This document shows, piece by piece, positions 55,945-64,000 of a DNA stretch of 64,000 bases. Source of the DNA: Bactericera cockerelli (Eukaryota; Arthropoda; Insecta; Hemiptera; Triozidae); NCBI GenBank assembly GCA_024516035.1, contig CM044964.1:7438236-7502235 (forward strand), written 5' to 3'. The notes under the pieces were generated by a model. The model did not search any database, was not told the origin of the DNA, and worked only from the letters and a program-made list of their open reading frames with translations. The position numbers and the translations under genes were made by a program. Each line of letters opens with the position of its first letter. The stretch's first letter is position 1.

Positions 55945-56315
55945 GATTGACTCCCATTTACAGTCCACACCCCGTGGATAACGCCAGAGACCTTTGCATA
56001 CGACATCTTTGGTCCTTGGGTTTTGTTCTGTGCCCATATACATTCTACACTCCATGGACAATCGATAACGCCACAGACCTTTGCATTGAAACATCTTTGG
56101 TCCTTGGGTTTCGTCCTGTACCCATCTCCATTCTACACTCCATGGAGACCATGGACAATCGATAATGCCACAGTCCTTTGCATAGAAACATCTTTGATCC
56201 TTGGGTTTCGTCCTGTACCCATCTACATTTAATTCTACAACTCATGGACAATCCATAACGCGACAGACCTTTGCATAGAAACATCTTTGGTCCTTGGGTT
56301 TCCTCTTGTGGATCA
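55945..56315. repeat. Tandem repeat, about 85-95 bp, four copies
   Basis: GACCTTTGCATAGAAACATC, TTTGGTCCTTGGGTTTCGTC and CATGGACAATCGATAACGCC recur about four times with small insertions. Open frames on both strands are periodic artefacts. Confidence 0.9.
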
Positions 56316-56439
56316 GAAACACCAAGATCAATTCCCAGAGGAGAGATTAGTCATTGGAATTGTGTGAGTTAATTGGATTGAATTTTGTATATTTGTTAAA
56401 AGTATTACAAAACTGTTGCAAGCAACCTATAACAGTATA

Positions 56440-56635
56440 ACGCACTATGAGCTACCTCCAGCGAGGGGAAAACTTCGTGATGCTGGCATTACGGCTCGAC
56501 TAAGGCTGGGTGAGGTTAATGTGGGTAGCAGGTTTGTGAGTTTCCTGCGAATGGAGGGTAACACCGCCGTCGTGATATGACCATACAGTTGAAAGCAACG
56601 TTAAACCCAAAAAAAAAAAAAAAAAAAAAAAAAAA
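56440..56635 (+). repeat. 5S rRNA-derived SINE, head truncated, with long poly(A)
   Basis: CTACCTCCAGCGAGGGGAAA, GGTTTGTGAGTTTCCTGCG, CGTCGTGATATGACCATAC, GTTAAACCC then about 29 A. A long uninterrupted A tail suggests a relatively young insertion. Confidence 0.8.
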
Positions 56636-57559
56636 AACAATTATTCTTGCTCATAAATATTTGTTTTATGATTGCTGATGATTATTATTATTATTACATC
56701 ATGCTTCATTGGAAGAACATTACAATAATTACAAAATAAAATCGTTTGAAAATTTGTAAATGATAAATTGTTTGAAAATAAATGAATAATAATGAAGAAA
56801 ATAATAATTTCCTATCTAAAGAGCGGGGTTATTGTCTTCGGCAAATCGGCAATCTCTTCCACCTTTTTCATCAAAATGATTGCTACGTATCCACCTGATC
56901 TACGAACACCCTGTATATCTTTTTCAGCATTTCACAGGATCGATCTCTGTATTTATCCAGATCGATACAATATGGAGTCGACTAAACCCTTGTCAATGAT
57001 AATAATTGAAACATCAGCTACCTCATTATTTTCATCGGGACAACATCAAGGACATTTTTTATCTTTTGACATTCTGTCAAAAGAGCACAAATTTAAATAG
57101 GTATATACAATTTTACTTATTAAAAATAAAAATAAAATACATGTATATTTAATTTTAGCTATTTAGTTTGGTACCATGACCACCATTATATTAATGTAAT
57201 ATATTTTAATAGAGATACCTACAGTAATAATTATTGAATCTAAATTTTGCCTAAATTTGGGAAAATGGTTAATATTTTTTTTAATTTAGTTAATAATCAT
57301 AACAATTTACCGCAATTTTCACTCGTTAAGTTATTCAGCAAAGTGCAGTTTTAAAGCAGTAATACAGGCAATTAAGAGTTTTAAAAAATTGTGGAAATCA
57401 TCCACTGCAGAACCATAACCAAACTATACTCTTGAGTTTCTCTTTCAAAAGAGAAACAGAAAAGTATAATTTCACAAAAAGAAGAGAAGGGGAAATAGGA
57501 AGCAATAAAGTTTATGGTAATTAATTGAGAACAAGACTGGCGATAAATAAAACTAGAAT

Positions 57560-58650
57560 AAAGATGGCGAAACAAGAAATGAGATCCGAGAAAGCTTGGA
57601 AGGAAATATTATCCAAATGAAACTTCGCTGCTGGCAACGAAAAAGATAATTAGGGACATTATAAAGAAAAATTTCAACAATAAAAAACAAAGGAAAAAGG
57701 AGAGGGACTTGGAAAATAAAGTTAATGTTGAAGAAACATTAAGAGAAAGAGAGTGAGGGAGATAGAGGAAGAGTAAAAAGAGGATAAATAGAGAGATTAG
57801 AGAGAGAAAGAACAGTATGAAATTGAAAAAATTGAGCATATTAAAACAATAAAGATAAGACATAAAGATTAGAGGATGTAAAGAAGAGGAAATCTAAGAA
57901 GGAAAGAAAAATGTGAAAAGAGCTATGAGAGACAGAACGAATATTAAGATGGAGAAGAGAAAATAAATAAATATACAGAGATTAAGAAGATCTCAAGAAG
58001 TAAGTGAAAGAGATAATGAAAACACTGATGAGAGATAAAAAGAGAAAGTAAAAGATGAAAAAAGACATGGACACAGTGAAAAGAAGACAAATTGAGAGAG
58101 ATTAGAGAGAATAAGTGAAAGCTGAAAAGAGATAAAGATGAAAAAATGAAAAATAAATAAGAAACAGAGACACAGAGAGAGAGAGAGAAATACACAAGCA
58201 AAAGAAATTAGGTACAGAAATAGAGATATGGAGAAAAAAAGGGAAGAAAGAAAGATACTAATAGAAAGAAAGATAAGAGAGAAAAAGATACACAAATAGA
58301 AAGGAATAAGAAAGAAGGAGAAAGAAAAAAATGAGATGTTCACAGAGAATAACAAAAGAATGTTGGGAAGATTAGGAGACAGAAAATATAGAGGGGAAGA
58401 AGAGATTGAGAGAGAAGGGAAAGATAGAAAGAAGAAGGTTAATGTGATAGAGAGAGTAAGGAAACTGTAGAAGACATTATGAAGACAATTATACAAAGTA
58501 AATCGAGTGGAAATTGGAGAAGATACTAACAGTAATTAATAACGGAATCCTTGGCAATAAAGAGGAGGAGAAAGACGTGGAGTGAGGAAGTAATAAGAGT
58601 GAGATAGAGAAGGAGGTAGAAAGAGATAGAAGAAGACACAAAGAACTCTC
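57560..58650. repeat. About 1.1-kb purine-biased (A/G) tract
   Basis: The plus strand is dominated by A and G (AGAAAGAGAGTGAGGGAGAT, AGAGAGAGAGAGAAATACAC and similar) without a fixed period. Minus frames up to 167 codons are Phe/Leu/Ser-rich artefacts. Confidence 0.85.
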
Positions 58651-58757
58651 TTAAGATGAAGCCATCTTTTTACGATTACAAGAGTTTGCCATCTTTAATT
58701 ACAATTTCTTTACTCCATATTTGCGTCTTTTTTAAAATTATATTCAAATTATTTTTT

Positions 58758-59378
58758 ACTTTCCTTATCCTATAATAAGGAAAGTATTGTATTCGTCGAA
58801 AATTTGACCTACCCAGTTTTTCACATTTCTGGACGAATCATAGCCTCAGGATACCAAAAAAGTTGTTTTCAGCCATTGGTCCGTGCGTCTGTCTGTCTGT
58901 GTGTGTGTGTGTGTAAACAGAATATCTCAAGAACGGTAAGAGCTAGAGACTTGAAATTTGGTATGGTAATTCATTTTTTACACCAGACGAACCATGAAAC
59001 TTTTGGTTGAAATCGGCCGCATTCTGCGGCCGCAGGGCCGCAAATATTAGCCGCAAGCGCCGGTTCTTTAAATTGGTTAAAGATACAAAAAAAGTTAGAG
59101 TACAACATTTTCTCGGATTAAAAAAATAATAGGGGTCTATTCTCATCATTTTTTTGATATCTTGAATTTTTTGGAACCCGGCCTCAATTTACCGGTATTT
59201 TGGGGGGACCCGCTTGGACTAACTTTTTTATTATTTACCCCAGATGGGGGTTGCGACATATCAAATCCAATGATTTTAAGGTGTTGATTACGAATTTGGC
59301 ACTGATTTTTAACTATCCGTTACCGTTGAGTCACCAGTGGCGGAATTCGACTTCTTTTTGGGGGATAAGGAAAGTCGT
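58758..59378. mobile_element. Interspersed element with ACTTTCCTTATCC inverted ends
   Basis: The left end ACTTTCCTTATCCTATAATA (about 58758) and right end GGATAAGGAAAGT (about 59365-59377) are inverted; the left end itself forms a hairpin with AATAAGGAAAGT. The interior has CTGTCTGTCTGTGTGTGTG, TATCTCAAGAACGGTAAGAG and TGAAATCGGCCGCATTCTGC. By recollection such sequences are widespread in arthropod genomes; class unassigned. Confidence 0.55.
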
Positions 59379-60540
59379 GTGATGTTTACACCAGATTTTT
59401 CTGCAATTGGCTTACATGCTAACTGTGTTAACCTTGTAGATCTTGCCGGCTTTCTTGACTTACAAATATTTTGCCGTCTTTGTCGTCTACAAAGCTCTTT
59501 GAAAAAGTCCGCCACCTAGAGATAGCCATCTGTGTCTACCTCATGGCTATTAATTTCAGTTCCCTTCCTTTAATCCGTTTCCGATACCAATTTGTCCCCC
59601 CTCCAAAAAGATTATTCCCTTTTCCTGTAAAGAGAGACCATATTCTCCTCCCTCATGAAAATAATACACATATCACCTCCCCATCCTTTTCTCCTTCCTC
59701 CACCAAGGAGGCTCTGCATCCCTCCTTTCGCCTCCCTTATCAAAAAGAATCCCTGTTCCGTTCTGAGATTTTCGGAATGCGTTCAACATAAGCGATGGTT
59801 GAGATAATAAAGATTAGACCCCAGGGTCACATTTCATGAACTGCCCCTTTGCTGGCCCCCTTTCCCTATAGGCGGAAATATTTTAACCCTTCACATTTCA
59901 CTTTCAATCTTGAGAACCTCCATATGGAGCCTTCGGGGGTCCCACATTAGTTTCAGAAAAAAAATATTTTTGTCTGTGCTGGTAGCTCAGTGGTAAAAGC
60001 AACAATCTATGAATCGAAACCTAGCCTGAACATAAAACCCAGCCTGAACATAATTATGTACGAAATCCACCTATTATTCAAATCAATTAATATGTGCATA
60101 CTTTGTACATAGCATCGATTTTCCCCATCTAAGACAATACGCAAAATATGAAAATATAGACTTAGCTCCATAAAAGCAGTACAAAAATGTCTATTATTTC
60201 CACCCTAAGTCTCCTAACTTCTTTATCTTTTAAACTTAAAAACTTGTAAGACGCCCCACAGGGTTAATTTTTTCATGTTAGGACATTTTCCCCCTGTACG
60301 GCCATTCTATGTGGTGTATATTTCAGTTGAAATAAGATATATAAAGGTGCTTTAGAGCAGAGAAGGGATGTTGATAACATAAATTGACCACAGTGAATAT
60401 CTATCATTCAGAAAGAGGTAGGGAGGCAGATTGTAGATATTCACAAGCGGGGTAAATTAGACAACTGGAGTGTGTGTTGTTAGTTCGTTTTTTTTTTGTG
60501 GTGGTTTAATAGAGGTTCCTTACTAAGCTGAGTTTGCTTA
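59379..60540. other. Intergenic sequence with SINE D fragment
   Basis: A 5' fragment of family D (GCTGGTAGCTCAGTGGTAAA) lies at 59975-60050. The 106-codon frame at 59471-59791 is pyrimidine-driven with no family resemblance. Confidence 0.45.
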
Positions 60541-60960
60541 CTAGGGTTGGGCGGAACAGATTGCCATAGGCAATAACCCCGCCTTTAGTTAGAACATTTG
60601 TGTGTATACAGGGTGTCCCACCAAAGCTGGACACCTCAAATTACTTTAAACAAAACATCCTGTATGTAATATTTTAGTTTGAAAAAGTACCCATGAACAA
60701 TCGAAAAGTAAAAATATCAAATAAAATTGAGGTCAATCCATTTAAAAGTCGAAAGTTGACACCTCAATTTCTGAATTTTGAACCACCCATGACTGAAACC
60801 GCATGATTAAGACATGTAGTACCCTTGGATTTTTAATTTTTCAAAAAATCTTTCAGGAGCCGAGTATTTAGAGGTGTCCAATATAGAGCAGAATTATAGG
60901 ATTTTGACGTATCTTTAATATCCTAATATCTTATTTGTTCAAAGGTATTACAGCTTATCT
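60540..60960 (+). repeat. LINE-like 3' tail fragment and transposon-end-like sequence
   Basis: GGGTTGGGCGGAACAGATTG and GGCAATAACCCCGCC match 9636-9690. At 60608 TACAGGGTGTCCCACCAAAG starts a stretch reminiscent of DNA transposon termini; I see no matching second end. Confidence 0.4.
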
Positions 60961-61194
60961 TAATATATAAATGTCAAAGACACTCACTGACCACTGACCA
61001 CTGACTGATCATCGCTCTACAGCCCAAACCGTAAGTCCTAGGAAGCTGAAATTTGGTAGGTAGCTTTGTCTTATAGTCTAGATGTGCAATAAGACTTCCA
61101 CTACAACACCTGCCATTGACGAAAAAGGATTTTTTGCTTTCACGGCCATGCCTCGGCCCGCAAAGCGGGCGACAGCCCGCTAGTGAGTTATATG

Positions 61195-61480
61195 ACAAGG
61201 ACAAGATATGAGTGGAACCAGGACATCGCAGGCCAGAAATCCTGTCCTGCGGGTGATTGAACCCAGGTCACCGTGCATGCGAGCCCAGTGCGTTACCTAC
61301 TTAGACACAGTGACTATACAAGAAAAGGAATAATAATGACATTGGCCAGGTTAACAATTCCGGCCCTACCCAGGCTGGGTGAGGTTAATGTGGGTAGCTG
61401 GTACGATTCCCAGCGAATGGAGGGTAAAACCCCGTCCTGACTATCTAAAGTCAGGACGTTAAAACCAAATAGAATCAATG
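61195..61480. repeat. Family E SINE head (minus) next to 5S-SINE 3' fragment (plus)
   Basis: Minus: GATTGAACCCAGGTCACCGT and ACACAGTGACTAT form the family E head complement (61250-61318). Plus, 61350-61475: CTACCCAGGCTGGGTGAGGT, CGAATGGAGGGTAAAACCCC. Confidence 0.65.
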
Positions 61481-61914
61481 CACATGAAAGGAGCCTAAAC
61501 ATTGGATCTGGGCGTCCATATACTCCTCTCACCACCGTGATTTAGGCATCTGTCCCTATCTCACGGACACGGAATTATTATTATAGGTTAAGAACTCTCG
61601 GGTGCTTAATCAAGCAAGTTTACTTAATAACACAATAAGACAACTAACGAAATGTTCCCACTGTTCCAATTCGACCCACGCTTCCCTAACAGGAAAATCC
61701 TTGTTATTTTTTAATCACAAAAATAACCAAACTTATATCAACTGGATATTTTTTTATGGTCAGTGCCTTCTTTTTTTATTACTAGGAGCTGTTCCTGGTC
61801 CCTTTCACTTCTTGGAGAGAAGAAGTGTCAGCATTGAAGGCTATAGAAATTTTCGAGTTAAAAAACTATAGTAACAAACGCGCCGCTCGCCGCACGCATT
61901 CTGTTACTCTTGGA

Positions 61915-62005
61915 CGGTTAAAACCGGGGTTAAGTGGCAGAGAATGCCTAAGGCAATAAATTCGCCGCGGATAGCAAAACATTTGTAAATAAAAATTCAT
62001 AATGT
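61915..62005 (+). repeat. Probable LINE-like 3' tail fragment
   Basis: GTTAAGTGGCAGAGAATGCC, AAGGCAATAAATTCGCC and a TAAATAAAAATTC end resemble 9120-9200. Confidence 0.4.
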
Positions 62006-62084
62006 TCCTTATTTTTTTGTACGTACGCAACTGTGTTTTTACTACATACGGAACTGTGTTTTATCCATTTACTAAATACTAACA

Positions 62085-62435
62085 AACCAGTTACTCACAA
62101 TAACCTCACCCAGTCTGAGTTGGTCCGGGATTTGTGCGTATAACAAAGGTTTGAATTTGAGTGGTCTAATTCTAATGCAAACCTCGCTGAGTGTAACTAC
62201 CGCAATTTTTCCTCTTATTACCCAGGTGGCTCTTACAATTCTTCAGAAGAGGTTATTTTTCTTCTATTATTATTTTGTAAATATTTTTTCTTTTATAAAT
62301 AAATAAAAAATCCGTTTTTCTGAAATCATCAAGAAGAGGTTATTTTTTGAGTGGTCTAATTTTAGTTCAAACCTCACTGAGTGTACCGGAATTTTTTTCT
62401 TCTTTGCTCTTACAAAGAGGTTATATCAAGATTTT
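62085..62435. repeat. 5S-SINE fragment (minus) and local duplications
   Basis: ACCAGTTACTCACAATAACC and CACCCAGTCTGAGTTGGTCC are the complement of the 5S-SINE body. TTTGAGTGGTCTAATT...CAAACCTC is duplicated at about 62155 and 62345, as is AAGAGGTTATTTTT. Confidence 0.5.
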
Positions 62436-63139
62436 TCTCGGACAAGATTAAAGATAGCGGATAAGTTAAAAACAGGAGCCGCTCCCCCAAATAAAGCTAG
62501 ATAAACCTTATATGTATAACAACAGTAAAGTTGCAATCATTTGCTACAGAGAGAGTTAAAGGCATCGTCTACACTTATTTAAGATAGAGAAATAAGGTAG
62601 AATGACACTTCGCGAGAGGGGGGTGGATTTTATTATTGTAAACGGATCCTATATTTATTTTCCTCAGCCTAGGGGCAATAAATAAATCCGGCTTTTCTTC
62701 CAATATTTTTCCTCTAAAAATATTCCAAGGGGTACTCAAGCTGTGTGCAACATGTTGCAACAAGACCTTTCATAGTCCAGTCCATGGTTTCGAAATAAAA
62801 AAAAAACCCCCCGGTCCACTTCTGGGAGTGTACAGGGGTCCCGGGTGTGACAATGTGGCCCTAAAAGCAAAAGATAGAACCCCAGTGAACGTTCCTACAG
62901 AGTTTCATTAAAATTGAAGATCTGTTACAGAGTTATTGCGTCAGAAACAAACAAACTAAAACACTCTCGATGATAAAATCAAGAGGAGCAGAGCTTGTTG
63001 TGATGGCAGTGGAGACAATAGGAGTGTGGTGTGACGAGGGAATAAAATGAATTCAGGAGATAGGAAAAAAAAATTAAATTATAATAAATACTAAGGTTAA
63101 ACTGTTGGAAAATATAATAAAAAAAACTATGTAGGTATA

Positions 63140-63312
63140 TGCCAAATATTCTTGTTAAAACTAAGGCCTGAACCCAAATCATAAAATATGATTAAGTCAG
63201 ACTGGCCCTCAACTCGGGCTATAGTGCGCTGTGATTGGTTGAAACTCCAACTTGAGGGCGTGTCTGTTTTATCTGAACTTTAATCCTGTTTCGTAATTTA
63301 GCCGTTAGACAC
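63140..63312. mobile_element. Small MITE-like repeat
   Basis: CAACTCGGGCTATAGTGCG, GATTGGTTGAAACTCC and ACTTGAGGGCG, flanked by inverted GATTAAGTCAGAC-side and AATCCTGTTTCGTAATTTAG sequences, match 34655-34805 in the other orientation. Confidence 0.45.
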
Positions 63313-63439
63313 TCCGTACGTTGGGTTAGTTAGGTAACCACCTTCTTGATATACCTAATGTTATTTTAAGATGCAATTGTGAATTCATTTTTGTGGTATG
63401 CAAAAAAAATGTGAAGTAAATATACAAATGTGAATCATG

Positions 63440-63650
63440 TCTGTACCGGTAGCTCAGTGGTAAAGGCGGCACTCTGTTGATACCAGAGATTTGACAGGTC
63501 GCGGGTTCGAAACCCAGCCGGGACATAACAAGTTGTCCTCCCATTTGGGATTTTTACCACATAATAATGCGTCTTGGACTTACTGCTGTAATAATGGGAC
63601 TTAAATAGTCCTAATCGGGCAGTATAAATAAAGCGATATTAATTATTGTT
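63440..63650 (+). repeat. tRNA-derived SINE, family D, best anticodon arm
   Basis: TGTACCGGTAGCTCAGTGG; anticodon arm CTCTG-TTGATAC-CAGAG (5-bp stem, 7-nt loop, central GAT); T-arm CGGGTTCGAAACCC. The SINE body and (TTA)-type tail follow, so this is a SINE and not an Ile tRNA gene, but it hints at the source tRNA. Confidence 0.85.
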
Positions 63651-63769
63651 GCCATTAATTTTTCTAAATTTGAACTGAGCTAACTTAAAACCTAATCTAA
63701 GATGATAAAACCAAGATTTTTTTTGTGTTTGTTTCACATTCATTTTAAAATCTAAGTCATTCACGACGG

Positions 63770-64000
63770 GGGGTTTAACCTCCAATCTCTGAAAACTTTC
63801 AATCCAGCTAAAACCTCATTAACCTCACGCTGCCTGGAGGACCTAACATCACGAGGACCTTCCGCTTGCCATGCGGAAGGTCCCGGGTTCGATCCCCCGT
63901 GCCGACAAAAAATTGTAGACTTTATTTGGTTACAATTGTTTGTAGGCGATACCTTCCGGTGCGCTCGTGTTGACCCAGCACCCAAATGGGAAGTATTGTG
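63770..64000 (+). repeat. 5S-SINE fragment (minus) then family B SINE running off the window
   Basis: 63770-63850 is the complement of a 5S-SINE body (GGTTTAACCTCC, ATTAACCTCACGCTGCC). 63850-64000 is family B from GCTTGCCATGCGGAAGGTCC to ACCCAAATGGGAAGTATTGTG, cut by the window edge. Confidence 0.8.

Noticed and set aside
56792..57100. 102-codon ORF at 56792-57100
   Set aside because: AT-driven composition with no family resemblance or supporting signals.
57993..58496. 167-codon Phe/Leu/Ser-rich minus ORF resembling a membrane protein
   Set aside because: Complement of a purine-rich tract; hydrophobicity follows from T/C-rich codons.
59471..59791. 106-codon ORF at 59471-59791
   Set aside because: Pyrimidine-biased composition, no recognised motif, no splice or poly(A) context.

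Overview
This is a eukaryotic window, AT-rich, intron-bearing and dense in repeats. It is most consistent with an arthropod and probably an insect: the main gene is an insect-type GH13 maltase, and a mariner relic, TTAA-flanked MITEs, several tRNA-derived SINE families and a 5S rRNA-derived SINE surround it. A hemipteran such as a planthopper or leafhopper is plausible, but that is an impression and not proven here. No prokaryotic operons, CRISPR arrays, true rRNA genes or convincing functional tRNA genes were seen.

Layout. 1-6.5 kb holds a TG microsatellite, a 163-bp tandem repeat, a GCATA/TATGC dyad-rich tract and a three-exon SAMD3-like gene (2262-4020) with a frameshift in an A6 run. 6.5-13 kb is mostly SINEs, an inverted duplication carrying a chimeric SINE, and a 2.2-kb TA-flanked element with 460-bp terminal inverted repeats. 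13.3-16 kb has two tandem, intronless paralogues encoding 106- and 102-residue proteins with a Cys/Gly-rich tail, plus an unknown 151-codon ORF between them on the minus strand. 19.5-31.3 kb is a complete ten-exon alpha-glucosidase (620 codons) with all GT-AG junctions and all three GH13 catalytic residues readable. From 31.5 kb to the end I find no further credible protein-coding gene, only SINEs, MITEs, a defective mariner, large minisatellites (40-bp purine, 19-bp) and long purine- or pyrimidine-biased tracts.

The most striking observation is inside the alpha-glucosidase gene. The 3' ends of exons 2, 6 and 8, each with its 5' splice site, have been tandemly copied into the following intron (4, about 32 and 4 copies). 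A SINE target-site duplication has copied the exon 5 splice site. The end of the last exon is tandemly copied into the 3' UTR. Introns 1 and 3 also carry a long inverted-repeat pair flanking exons 2-3, an architecture known to favour circular RNA. Together these make a locus with dozens of decoy donors around an intact reading frame.
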